Source: Streptomyces sp. NBC_01750
Lineage (GTDB): Bacteria; Actinomycetota; Actinomycetes; Streptomycetales; Streptomycetaceae
Reading direction: 5' to 3'
Assembly: GCF_035918095.1 (NCBI RefSeq)
Contig: NZ_CP109137.1
Location: forward strand, 2,358,001 to 2,422,000
Length of the DNA stretch: 64,000 nucleotides
Positions 14,603 to 27,754 of the stretch are shown here, piece by piece; within the stretch, counting starts at the first letter, position 1; each line of letters starts with the position of its first letter. Position numbers and translations under genes: made by a program. Below the pieces are notes generated by a model. It made no database searches. It had not been told where the DNA came from and saw only the letters and a program-made list of their open reading frames with translations.

Positions 14603-15076
14603 TCAACGACGGCTTACGGTGCGTACGGCTTGGCCGGGCCGCCAGGACCGTACGACCAGTTCATCTCCCTCGACGGACGTCCGCACCACCTCGCCCAGTT
14701 CGACCCGGAACAGATGAAACGGCTGCGGCGGCCCGACCTCCGCCACGAATCGCCCGACCACCTCAGGATCCGTCACCTCCACCGCACGCCCGCCGATCCG
14801 GACGTCGCCGCCGGCCATGGAGTCGTCGGGGCCCGGATTCGCCTGCACCGCGAAGCGCGGATCGCGCCGGAGGTCCTGGGCCTTGCGGGAGTCCGGCATC
14901 ATGCCGAGCCACATCTCGCCGAAGCGGAAGTCCACTTCGAGCCCGGTCACCCGCGGGGATCCGTCCTTGCGGAGGGTGGCCAGGACATGGTGCCTGTACT
15001 GCTGGAACCGCTGTTGAACGGTCTCGGCGAAGTCCGGCTCCGCCGTCCGGAAATCTGCCCAGGTACTCGATGTCAT
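14603..15076 (-). CDS. Pyridoxamine 5'-phosphate oxidase-fold (FMN/F420-binding) protein
   Basis: A split-barrel protein of 157 aa: VLATLRKDGSPRVTGLEVDF, then GEMWLGMMPDSRKAQDLRRDPR, the usual arrangement of PPOX-type flavin/F420-binding proteins in actinobacteria. These either reduce small molecules or bind the cofactor; the substrate cannot be read from sequence. I use ATG 15076 (MTSSTWADF), the usual family start; a GTG at 15100 would add eight residues. Neither has a clear ribosome binding site. It converges on the acyl-CoA dehydrogenase gene with a 9-base gap. Confidence 0.82.
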   Translation of the reverse strand: MTSSTWADFRTAEPDFAETVQQRFQQYRHHVLATLRKDGSPRVTGLEVDFRFGEMWLGMMPDSRKAQDLRRDPRFAVQANPGPDDSMAGGDVRIGGRAVEVTDPEVVGRFVAEVGPPQPFHLFRVELGEVVRTSVEGDELVVRSWRPGQAVRTVSRR

Positions 15077-15177
15077 GACGCCATCGAACCGCGAAATCAC
15101 GACATCTTCTGTCGGGATTCACTTCTTGGTGCGGCCCCCGTGCCGTTCCCGGGCGTACATGGTCCGCCGGAACCCGC

Positions 15178-15738
15178 TCACCGACTGAGCAGTGTGACGA
15201 TCGCCGCGTGCCCGTGCGTGTGCAGCGAGCCGGGCGAGGCGTCCAGCACCGCGGCGTCGTACTGCCCGAGCGTCACGCCCGCCTCGTCGAGGACCGTCGT
15301 CCCGTCCAGCGCGACGATCACCACTGTCGAGCCGGACGGGACCGCGACCAGCAGTTCGCCCCGTACCACCGAGGTCAGGCACGCCGTGCGGCTCCTGCGG
15401 CGCATGACGTTGAAGTTGACGACCGGCCCGCCGAGCAGCCGACCCTCGGTCTCCTCGTCGCCGGGGAAGTCGTAGGGCCGGTACCGCTCGTCCGCGAGCG
15501 TGCGCCGCCCGCCGACCGTGAGGTCCATCCCCGCGCCCTCGACCACGGTCAGGGTCCGGTCCACATCCAAGAACGCGGAGAAAGGTCCGTCCGCGCCGAC
15601 GTCCGCGAGGCTGATCCGCCAGTCGAAGGCGTCCATGGGCGCGCCATCGGGCGAGGCGGCGATCTCGCGGGTGACGCCGCCACCGTTCTTCCAGGGCACG
15701 GCCGTACGGTCGGCAGCGCGCAGCACCCGTACCGTCAT
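15178..15738 (-). CDS. HutD/Ves-family cupin protein
   Basis: A 186-aa HutD/Ves-type double-stranded beta-helix protein: VPWKNGGGVTREIA near the N terminus (the family hallmark WKNGGG), FDWRISLADV, then FSAFLDVDRTLTVVEGAGM. In proteobacteria HutD sits in histidine-utilisation operons; its biochemical role is unsettled. Here it is not near hut genes. The ATG at 15738 overlaps the upstream VWA gene stop by 4 bases, so the two are co-translated. A much longer open frame upstream lies opposite the VWA frame and is discarded. Confidence 0.85.
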   Translation of the reverse strand: MTVRVLRAADRTAVPWKNGGGVTREIAASPDGAPMDAFDWRISLADVGADGPFSAFLDVDRTLTVVEGAGMDLTVGGRRTLADERYRPYDFPGDEETEGRLLGGPVVNFNVMRRRSRTACLTSVVRGELLVAVPSGSTVVIVALDGTTVLDEAGVTLGQYDAAVLDASPGSLHTHGHAAIVTLLSR

Positions 15739-16454
15739 CGCACGATGCCGTGCGCACGCGCCGCTGTCAGCCACAGCGGGAACTCGGCGACCAGCCGGTC
15801 GTACAGCTCGGCGTCCGGGACCTGGCGCGGGTCGAGTCCGGCATGGAAGAAGCCGGCGTTGTCGACGGCCCGCTTGGCAGGTACGGCCAGCTCGTCGAGC
15901 TTGTGCAGAAAGTCGAACTGCGAACTGCGCTTGTTGCCGAAGCCGATGAACTGCCAGAACAGCGGAAGCTTCGCCGCCTTGCACAGATAGCGTTCCGCGG
16001 CGGGCTTGCTGATCGGCCCGCCGTCCGTCTGGAAGACGACGAGCGCAGGAGCGGTCGCGCCACTGTCGAGGTAGTGGTCGATGACGGCGTCCATGGCCAG
16101 GTGGTAGGCCGTCTTGCCCATGTGCCCGAGGCCCGAGACGATCTGGTCGACCCGCCCGTGGTGGTTGTCCAGGGCGATGTCCGTGACCGCGTCGACGTCC
16201 GTCGAGAAGAAGACGACGGGCACCCGGCCGTCGTCGTCGAGATGGGCGGACAGACCGAGCACCCGGTCGGCGAGGGCCTGCACGCTGCCGTCCTTGTAGT
16301 ACTCCTTCATGGAGCCGGAGTAGTCGAGCACCAGATAGACGGCGGCGCGCTCCTCGTTCAACCGGTGCTTCTCCAACGAGACACCGGCGCTCTTGTAGAG
16401 GCTGACCAGCGCGGGCGCGGTCTCCTGCACCTTGCGGAGGCTGATGGCCGGCAT
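15735..16454 (-). CDS. VWA-domain protein (TerF/TerY-like)
   Basis: A 239-aa von Willebrand A protein. The MIDAS metal site is intact: DYSGSMKEYY (DxSxS, about residues 44-53), a conserved Thr in MGKTAYHLAMDAV, and QTDGGPIS. The overall layout (KSAGVSLEKHRLNEERAAVYLV before the MIDAS) is that of the tellurium-resistance-associated VWA proteins. It probably acts as a metal-dependent adaptor in the cytoplasm. It is translationally coupled to the HutD-like gene. No ter genes are visible here. Confidence 0.85.
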   Translation of the reverse strand: MPAISLRKVQETAPALVSLYKSAGVSLEKHRLNEERAAVYLVLDYSGSMKEYYKDGSVQALADRVLGLSAHLDDDGRVPVVFFSTDVDAVTDIALDNHHGRVDQIVSGLGHMGKTAYHLAMDAVIDHYLDSGATAPALVVFQTDGGPISKPAAERYLCKAAKLPLFWQFIGFGNKRSSQFDFLHKLDELAVPAKRAVDNAGFFHAGLDPRQVPDAELYDRLVAEFPLWLTAARAHGIVR

Positions 16455-16673
16455 GCGGGGCTCCGTTCGTTCGCTACGACGGGAGAGTTGAGGCTACGTC
16501 ACCCGTGAGCGGGCTCTCGCGACGCCCTCGACCGGTACGAGCACCGCCATGAGCCGCGCGAACCCCTGGAACATGCCGCGGCGCCCACCCAGTGTCCGGT
16601 CGGGGACAGGGCAGGCGCCGCGTTGAGTTCCGTACGCCGTTGTACGGGACCGTATGAGGGGTTGACGCGGTGA

Positions 16674-18126
16674 TCAGACAGTCAGCGCACGGTCCGTCGG
16701 GCGGATCGGGGCCGGCAGCTCACTGACACCGGTCAGGAAGCGGTCCACACCGCGCGCCGCCGAGCGGCCCTCGGCAATCGCCCACACGATCAGCGACTGT
16801 CCACGGCCCGCGTCACCGGCGACGTACACGCCGCCCACGCTGGTCGCGAAGTCCGCGTCCCGCGCGATGTTGCCGCGCTCGTCCAGCGCCAGTCCGAACT
16901 GCTGGACCAGCCCGTTCTCCTGGTCCGTGCCCGTGAAGCCCATCGCCAGAGTGACCAGCTGCGCCGGGATCTTCCGCTCCGTGCCCGGCTTCTGCTCCAG
17001 CTTGCCGCCCTTGAACTCCACCTCCACGAGGTGCAGGAACTGGACGTTGCCGTCCTCGTCGCCCTCGAAGTGGGTGGTGGAGACGGAGTAGACCCGCTCG
17101 CCGCCCTCCTCGTGCGCCGAGGTGACCTTGTAGAGCATCGGGAAGGTCGGCCACGGCTGACCCGCCGGACGGTCGTCGCCGGGTCGCGGCATGATTTCCA
17201 GCTGCGTGACGGAGGCCGCGCCCTGTCGGTGGGCCGTACCGACGCAGTCCGCGCCCGTGTCACCGCCGCCGATGACGATGACGTGCTTGCCCTCCGCGGT
17301 GATGGGAGGAGCGACGAAGTCGCCCTCCTGCACCTTGTTGGCGAGCGGCAGGTACTCCATGGCGAAGTGGATGCCGTTCAGCTCCCGGCCCGGGACCGGC
17401 AGGTCGCGCGAGACGGTCGCACCGGCCGCGATGACCACCGCGTCGTACCGCTTCCGCAGCTTCGCCGCGTCGATGTCGCGACCGATCTCGATCTCTGTGC
17501 GGAACTTGGTGCCCTCCGCGCGCATCTGCTCGATACGGCGGTTGATGTGCACCTTCTCCATCTTGAACTCGGGGATGCCGTACCGGAGAAGGCCTCCGAT
17601 GCGGTCCGCGCGCTCGTAGACGGCGACCGTGTGGCCCGCCCGGGTCAGCTGCTGGGCGGCGGCGAGGCCCGCCGGGCCCGAGCCGATGACCGCGACCGTC
17701 TTGCCGGACAGACGCTCCGGCGGCTGCGGCTTGACGTCACCGGTGTCCCACGCCTTGTCGATGATCGAGACTTCGACGTTCTTGATGGTGACGGCCGGCT
17801 GGTTGATGCCGAGGACGCAGGCCGACTCGCAGGGCGCCGGGCACAGCCGCCCGGTGAACTCCGGGAAGTTGTTGGTCGCGTGCAGCCGCTCGCTCGCCGC
17901 CGACCAGTCCTCGCGGTACGCGTAGTCGTTCCACTCGGGGATGAGGTTCCCCAGTGGACAGCCGTTGTGGCAGAACGGAATGCCGCAGTCCATGCAGCGC
18001 CCGGCCTGCTTGCTGATGATCGGCAGCAGCGAACCGGGAACGTAGACCTCGTTCCAGTCCTTGAGGCGATCCGCGACGGGGCGGGTCTTTGCGACCTCTC
18101 GGCCGGTGGTCAGGAAGCCCTTGGGG

Positions 18127-18134
<8 letters not shown>
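16674..18134 (-). CDS. gltD: Glutamate synthase (NADPH) small subunit
   Basis: A 486-aa GltD. The N-terminal iron-sulfur motif is [20 protein letters not shown]. Two Rossmann domains follow: [21 protein letters not shown] for FAD and [21 protein letters not shown] for NADPH. The end reads [20 protein letters not shown]. It delivers electrons from NADPH to GltB for making two glutamates from glutamine and 2-oxoglutarate. The start overlaps the gltB stop by 8 bases. The 219 bases after it (16455-16673) hold no gene. Confidence 0.97.
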
Positions 18135-22722
<4,588 letters not shown>

Positions 22723-23060
22723 CGGCTCTCCCGTCGTCGTCGTGGCAAATGCAACTGCCGAGGGACGACGTTGGCCCTCCGCGAAATTTCGTGCAGATTA
22801 CATGATGGAGTGCTTCTCGAAAAGTGGATAGCTGGTTCCAACATGCGGACACCGCGCGAAGCGGTGAAGTTGGGGCGAGCCGGACAGATCGGTTGTCCGC
22901 AGGCCCGTCGCAGAGCAGGCTTCATTGCCCACAGCGTCTATGGCTCATGCCCGGTGGTTAAGAACTCGAAACCGCCGAGTAAACGGCTACTTATGTAGTA
23001 GCTCGCATAGTGTCTCACTCCTCGCCGGATCCGTGGAGAGGACGTGCGTCACAACTTGCC
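22723..23060. other. Gene-free region upstream of gltB
   Basis: The 338 bases upstream of gltB have lower GC than the flanks, including a stretch with AAGAACTCGAAACC and CGGCTACTTATGTAGTAGC around 22958-23003. I see no conserved reading frame on either strand with the expected codon bias. It must hold the gltBD promoter and leader, but I could not pick -35/-10 boxes with confidence. Confidence 0.5.
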
Positions 23061-23132
23061 GGACCGTCCCCGTACGACTGCGCACCGGCTCCCTGGAGAG
23101 GGGCCGGTGCGCAGGTGGGCGGGGGACGGTCC
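23061..23132 (-). terminator. Two-part hairpin after the VIT-family gene
   Basis: An outer stem, GGACCGTCCCC (23061-23071) with GGGGACGGTCC (23122-23132), encloses an inner 11-bp stem, TGCGCACCGGC (23079-23089) with GCCGGTGCGCA (23103-23113). Both stems are perfect. It lies 6 bases from the stop of the leftward VIT-family gene and upstream of gltB, so it should isolate gltBD from that gene. Confidence 0.85.
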
Positions 23133-23137
23133 GGGTG

Positions 23138-23866
23138 TCAGACCGCGGCGCCGAACAGCACTCCGAGGCCGTAGGTGAGGGCCGCCGCCGCGCCGCCGAG
23201 GGCCAGCTGGCGCAGCCCGCTGTACCACCAGCTGCGTGCCGTCACGCGGGCGACGAGAGCGCCGCAGGCGAAGAGCCCGACGAGCGCCAGGAGCGCCGCC
23301 GGCCACAGCGCGGTGGCGCCGAGCAGATACGGCAGTACGGGCAGCAGCGCGCCCAGCGCGAACGAACCGAACGACGAGACCGCGGCGACGGCCGGCGACG
23401 GCAGGTCGTCCGGGTCGATGCCGAGCTCCTCGCGGGCGTGGATCTCCAGCGCCTGCTCGGGGTCCCTGGAGAGCTGCATCGCCACCTCGCGGGCGAGCTC
23501 GGGCTCCACGCCGCGCGCGACGTACAGCGCCGCCAACTCCTCCATCTCGTCGACGGGGTGCTTGCGCAACTCACGCCGCTCGACATCCAGTTCGGCCTGA
23601 ACGAGCTCGCGCTGGGAGGCGACGGAGGTGTACTCGCCGGCCGCCATGGAGAAGGCGCCCGCCGCGAGACCGGCGAGGCCGGTGATGACGATGGTCTGCT
23701 GGGAGACCGAGCCGCCCGCGACACCGGTCATCAGCGCCAGGTTGGAGACCAGTCCGTCCATCGCGCCGAAGACCGCGGGGCGCAGCCAGCCGCCGTTCAC
23801 ATCACGGTGTGTGTGATTGTCGCGGTGCGCCTCGTGGAGCGTCGCCTCGGTCTCGATGATGGACAC
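23138..23866 (-). CDS. VIT1/CCC1-family Fe2+/Mn2+ transporter
   Basis: A 242-aa membrane protein. After the His-rich N terminus (HRDNHTHRDVNGGWLRPAVF) come GAMDGLVSNLALMTGVAGG and GLAGLAAGAFSMAAGEYTS, the hallmark first helices of VIT/CCC1 transporters. A cytoplasmic Glu-rich helical segment (ERRELRKHPVDEMEELAALY) that binds metal follows, and then three more membrane helices. It probably exports or sequesters ferrous iron or manganese. GTG 23866 has AGGGGAG upstream; a start at 23932 would add 22 residues without support. It is divergent from the ADP-ribosylglycohydrolase operon. Confidence 0.9.
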   Translation of the reverse strand: MSIIETEATLHEAHRDNHTHRDVNGGWLRPAVFGAMDGLVSNLALMTGVAGGSVSQQTIVITGLAGLAAGAFSMAAGEYTSVASQRELVQAELDVERRELRKHPVDEMEELAALYVARGVEPELAREVAMQLSRDPEQALEIHAREELGIDPDDLPSPAVAAVSSFGSFALGALLPVLPYLLGATALWPAALLALVGLFACGALVARVTARSWWYSGLRQLALGGAAAALTYGLGVLFGAAV

Positions 23867-24112
23867 AGTTCTCCCCTTGTCCGACGGCGGGCCCGGTGGT
23901 CCCGCTCCCCCAACACCCTCGAAAATACGCACGATGTAAGGGGTCCGCCAGCAAGGCAGGCCGTACTTACCTGGGCGGCTGTGCGGCTGGGGGCGGTCCG
24001 GATACGGAACTGGAGACAGTCCGGGTGACAGACACGTTTCTCAGACTCCTCGCGCGTCACATGTGGCACAGATGGAGGAACAGGCTCGGTGCGCGCGAAA
24101 GGGGCCCGCCCC

Positions 24113-25150
24113 ATGGAGTTGATTGCATGCAATCCCGCTGATCCGGCCGGCCCCTCCTCCGCCGATATCCGCGAGCGGGCCTGCGGCGCGATGCTCGGTC
24201 TCGCGGTGGGCGACGCCCTGGGCGCTCCCGCCGAGAACATGCGGCCGTCCGAGATCCGCCGCCGGTGGGGCCGTATCGAGGGCTTCGTGAGCGAGCATCC
24301 GGCGGGCACGGACGACACGGAGTACGCCATCTTCTCCGGCCTCCTCCTCGCCCGGCACGGCTCGGCCCTGACCGTGGCCCATGTGGAGAAGGCGTGGCAC
24401 CAATGGATCGCGGACCTCGACGAAGGCCCGTTCCGGGGCGCGGGATTCAGTGAACGCGGCACGCTCGAAAACCTGCGGCGCGGGCTCGCCGCCCCCATCT
24501 CGGCGCAGCACCGGCACGCCTGGAGCGACGGCCTGGCGATGCGCGCCGCGCCGTTCGGCGTCTTCGCTGCGGGCCACCCGGCGGAGGCGGCGCGGCTGGT
24601 CGCGATCGACGGCGGCGTCAGCCACGGTGGCGAGGGCATCTACGGCGGCCAGGCGGTGGCCGCCGGCGTGGCCGCGGCGATGGCGGGAGCGGGACCGGCC
24701 GGGGTGATCGGGGCGGCCCTGTCCGTGGTCCCGATGGACTCCTGGACGGCCCGCTCGCTGCGCCGAGCGGTCGTCGCGGCGCAGCACACGTACGCGGACG
24801 CGCTCTCCATGGAACGGGCGGTCCGCTCAGCGGTCGTGATCGGGGGCTACCCGTGGACGGACCTGGCTCCGGAGGCGGTGGGTCTGGCGTTCGGCGCGTT
24901 CGCGGCGGCCCGCGGAGACTTCCGTAAGTCGGTCCTGACCGCGGTGAACATGGGCCGCGACGCGGACACGACGGCGGCGGTGGCCGGCGCGCTGGCGGGA
25001 GCGGTGTCGGGTGCCACGGCGATCCCGGCGGAATGGTCGTCGGCGATCGGCCCGGTCCGGGGCAGCTGTCTCCCGTCGATGAGCGGCTACCACGTGCTGG
25101 ACATCGCGGAGCTCCTGACCCCGGACGACGACCCGCAGGTGGCGTCATGA
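24113..25150 (+). CDS. ADP-ribosylglycohydrolase-family protein 1 (complete metal site)
   Basis: A 345-aa DraG/ARH-fold protein. It has GLAVGDALGAPAE (about 29-41), the metal motif TDDT at 66-69 and the C-terminal metal motif GRDADT (Asp283, Asp285), so both halves of the binuclear metal site are intact. Family members cleave the N- or O-glycosidic bond of ADP-ribose from proteins, nucleic acids or small ribosides. ATG 24113 has GAAAGGGG upstream and is preferred to GTG 24089. It is first of a seven-gene operon in which neighbours overlap by 4 bases or more. The promoter is in 23867-24112, shared divergently with the VIT-family gene. The substrate is unknown. Confidence 0.87.
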   Translation: MELIACNPADPAGPSSADIRERACGAMLGLAVGDALGAPAENMRPSEIRRRWGRIEGFVSEHPAGTDDTEYAIFSGLLLARHGSALTVAHVEKAWHQWIADLDEGPFRGAGFSERGTLENLRRGLAAPISAQHRHAWSDGLAMRAAPFGVFAAGHPAEAARLVAIDGGVSHGGEGIYGGQAVAAGVAAAMAGAGPAGVIGAALSVVPMDSWTARSLRRAVVAAQHTYADALSMERAVRSAVVIGGYPWTDLAPEAVGLAFGAFAAARGDFRKSVLTAVNMGRDADTTAAVAGALAGAVSGATAIPAEWSSAIGPVRGSCLPSMSGYHVLDIAELLTPDDDPQVAS

Positions 25151-26625
25151 CGCCCGAGCGCGAGGCGGCGGCCGCCGGGCCCGAGGGGCAATCCGCGACG
25201 GGCCTCCGGGAGCCCGCACCGGCCGGGGCCGGGGGGCAGAGCCCTGGGGAGCCCGACAGCCCCCTGGCCCCGCGCGAAGGACCGGGTCCCGCAGAACCAC
25301 CCCCCGTACCCGACGGGCGCCCGGGCCCACCCGGAACGCCCAGCCCGGCAGACCCGCAGGAACCCGTACCCGGCGGAGCCCCCGGCTCGCGCGAAGCGCC
25401 GAGCGCGCCCCGGGAGGCCCAGGGCCTGCCCCCGGTTTCGGGAACGGGCGGGACCGGGGAGGGTCACCCGCCCCGCCCCATCGAAGGTCTTCTCCTCGGG
25501 CTCGCCGCCGGTGACGCGGCCGGGTGGCCCGCCGCCCGCCATCGCGCGGCCCGGATGCCCGAGTGGACCCGCCGTCTCACCCGTGAGCTCGACACCTTCG
25601 CCGAGCAGAACGCCACCACCACCCTTCCTGTGCCCATCGCCCTCAACCAGCCCCCCGAACCCCTCCTCCTCGGCCCCTCCGACGACGCCGAGTGGGCCGC
25701 CTTCGCCGCCGAGACCGTGCTCACCGCCGCCGGTGACCTCTTCGCCGGCCTCGCCCCCGGCCGCCGTATGCGGGCCGCCGTCGACCTCGCCTGGAACTCC
25801 CTCGCCAGTGAGATCGCCGCAGCCGCCGAGCGCGCCCCCGAGGTCGAGTCCGCCGTGCTCCCCCTCCGCGCCCGGATCTCCGTACGCGCCGGACTCGGCA
25901 ATCTCGCCACCGGCCTCCGCCCGCCCGCCACCGGCCACGACAACCCGCACTACTTCGACGACGCCGCCTGCGTGCGCGCCGCCGTCCTCGCCGTCGTCCA
26001 CCCCGGAGACCCGCTCGCCGCCGCGACGCTCGCCGAGTTCGACGCGCGCTACACCCAGGACGGCGACGGAGTGCACGGCGCACGCGCCATGGCCGCCGCC
26101 GTGGCCGCGGCGCTCGGCGGCGCGTCCGTCGACGACGCCGTCGACGCCGCCCTCGCGGAGTTGCCCGCCGCCACCGAGATCGGCCGCAACGCCCAGCACG
26201 CCGTCAAACTCGCCCGCGACGCGAACGGTGCCTTCGAACTCGTACCGCTCCTCGAGCACCAGATCGTCGACCACGTCTACAGCTACGGCATCGCCGCCGC
26301 CGAAACCGTCCCGGTCGCCCTCGCCCTCGCCACCGCCGCCCGCGGCCGGGTCGCCGAAGCCGTGCCCGCGGCAGCCTGCCTCTCCCGCGTCGCCGACTCC
26401 GCCCCCGCACTCGCCGGCGCGCTGACCGGCGCGCTGGGCGGCGGCGAATCCGTCCCCGCCACCTGGCGCGACGCCTGCCGCACCCTCGCAGGATGCGCGC
26501 TCCCCCGGCTCGCCGGCACGGATCTGGTCGAACTCGCCGGGCTGCTCGCACACACGGAACTGACCACCCGGGGTGGACAATTCCGACATGACGACGACAC
26601 TCGCGACGACACTCGCACTCGATGA
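25147..26625 (+). CDS. ADP-ribosylglycohydrolase-family protein 2 with Pro-rich N terminus and degenerate metal site
   Basis: A 492-aa protein. Residues 1 to about 105 are Pro/Gly/Glu/Ala-rich and probably disordered. An ARH fold then starts at RPIEGLLLGLAAGDAAGWP. The first metal motif is degenerate (SDDAEW instead of TDDT), and the C-terminal GRDADT element reads SRVADSAPALAGAL, losing one metal-binding Asp. It may be a weak or inactive paralogue that partners another ARH of the operon (inference). The start overlaps ARH1 by 4 bases; the end overlaps the ARH3 start by 38 bases. An alternative is that it uses a single metal ion. Confidence 0.8.
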   Translation: MTPEREAAAAGPEGQSATGLREPAPAGAGGQSPGEPDSPLAPREGPGPAEPPPVPDGRPGPPGTPSPADPQEPVPGGAPGSREAPSAPREAQGLPPVSGTGGTGEGHPPRPIEGLLLGLAAGDAAGWPAARHRAARMPEWTRRLTRELDTFAEQNATTTLPVPIALNQPPEPLLLGPSDDAEWAAFAAETVLTAAGDLFAGLAPGRRMRAAVDLAWNSLASEIAAAAERAPEVESAVLPLRARISVRAGLGNLATGLRPPATGHDNPHYFDDAACVRAAVLAVVHPGDPLAAATLAEFDARYTQDGDGVHGARAMAAAVAAALGGASVDDAVDAALAELPAATEIGRNAQHAVKLARDANGAFELVPLLEHQIVDHVYSYGIAAAETVPVALALATAARGRVAEAVPAAACLSRVADSAPALAGALTGALGGGESVPATWRDACRTLAGCALPRLAGTDLVELAGLLAHTELTTRGGQFRHDDDTRDDTRTR

Positions 26626-27754
26626 CCGGATCACCGGCAGCCTCATCGGAGCGGCCGTCGGTGACGCGCTCGGCGGCCCGGTCGAGGGCTACAGCCCGGA
26701 ACAGATCGTGGAACGGCACGGCGGCCGCATCAACGGCATCGTCGGCCCGTGGAACGGCGAGGCCTGGCGCACCGCCCGCCCCATCGCGCCGTACCACAAG
26801 GGCGACGGCCACATCACCGACGACACCCTCATGACGCACGCGCTGATCCGCGTGTACGCGGCCGTACGCGACCATCTCGACGCGTACGCCGTCGCCGACC
26901 ATCTGGTCCCCGACCTCATGTCGAGCCCCCGCTGGATCCCGGAGCTCGAGGCGGAGGCGCTGCCCCTGCAGCGCGTCTTCCTCGCCGAGAAATGGATGGT
27001 GGCCCGCCTCCACTACGGGCACAACGATCCGCGCGAGGCAGGCGCGGGCAACATCGTCAACTGCGGCGCGGCGATGTACATGGCGCCGGTGGGCCTGGTG
27101 AACGCGGCACATCCCGAGGCCGCCTATGCCGAGGCCATCGACATCGCGGGCGCGCACCAGTCCTCGTACGGGCGAGAGGGGGCGGGCGTCTTCGCGGCGG
27201 CGGTCTCCGCGGCCTGCGTGCCCGGCGCCACCCCCGCCTCGGTCGTCGACACGGCGCTCTCACTGGCCAAGGACGGCACCCAGTCGGCGATCGAGGCGGT
27301 GGCAGAAACCGCGGCGCGCCACTCGGACTTCGAATCGGCCCTCGCTCCTCTTCGTACGGCGGTCGCCCCCTTCGACACAGTCGGCCCGGACTACCGCACC
27401 CCCTCCCTAGCCGCCCGCCGGCCCTCTCGGCTGCACTCCATCGAGGAACTCCCCATCGCGCTCGGAATGCTGCTGGTGGGCGGGGGCGACTACCGCAGCA
27501 CGGTCCTGGGCGCCATCAACTACGGCCGCGACTGCGACTCGATCGCGACCATGGCCGGGGCGATCGCGGGAGCGCTCCACGGCGAGTCCGCGATCCCCGG
27601 CGAGTGGGCGAAGGCGGTGGCCGAGGCGAGCCGCCTCGACCTGCACGCGCCGGCCCGGGAACTGGCCGCGGTCACCCGCGAGGTCTTCACCCGCGACACG
27701 GAACGACGCCGATCGCACGAATCGGCGTTCGAGACCCTGACGGAGGCACGATGA
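26588..27754 (+). CDS. ADP-ribosylglycohydrolase-family protein 3 (complete metal site)
   Basis: A 388-aa ARH-fold protein: GAAVGDALGGPVEGYSPEQI at about 21-40, TDDT at 77-80, and the C-terminal NYGRDCDSIATMAGAIAGAL. These are the expected metal ligands and make it a likely active hydrolase. It lacks the Pro-rich extension of its two neighbours. ATG 26588 (MTTTLATT) has GGGTGGA 9 bases upstream and lies inside the end of ARH2, so the two are coupled. Low similarity to ARH1 outside the motifs suggests old, diverged paralogues rather than recent copies. Confidence 0.87.
   Translation: MTTTLATTLALDDRITGSLIGAAVGDALGGPVEGYSPEQIVERHGGRINGIVGPWNGEAWRTARPIAPYHKGDGHITDDTLMTHALIRVYAAVRDHLDAYAVADHLVPDLMSSPRWIPELEAEALPLQRVFLAEKWMVARLHYGHNDPREAGAGNIVNCGAAMYMAPVGLVNAAHPEAAYAEAIDIAGAHQSSYGREGAGVFAAAVSAACVPGATPASVVDTALSLAKDGTQSAIEAVAETAARHSDFESALAPLRTAVAPFDTVGPDYRTPSLAARRPSRLHSIEELPIALGMLLVGGGDYRSTVLGAINYGRDCDSIATMAGAIAGALHGESAIPGEWAKAVAEASRLDLHAPARELAAVTREVFTRDTERRRSHESAFETLTEAR

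Noticed and set aside
15119..15757. 212-codon open frame on the - strand overlapping the HutD-like gene
   Set aside because: It is Arg/Gly-rich in a shifted frame; the HutD frame has the WKNGGG family signature.
25087..26646. About 520-codon Gly/Glu-rich open frame on the - strand across ARH2
   Set aside because: Mirror of the strongly biased ARH2 codons; low complexity and no ribosome binding site.
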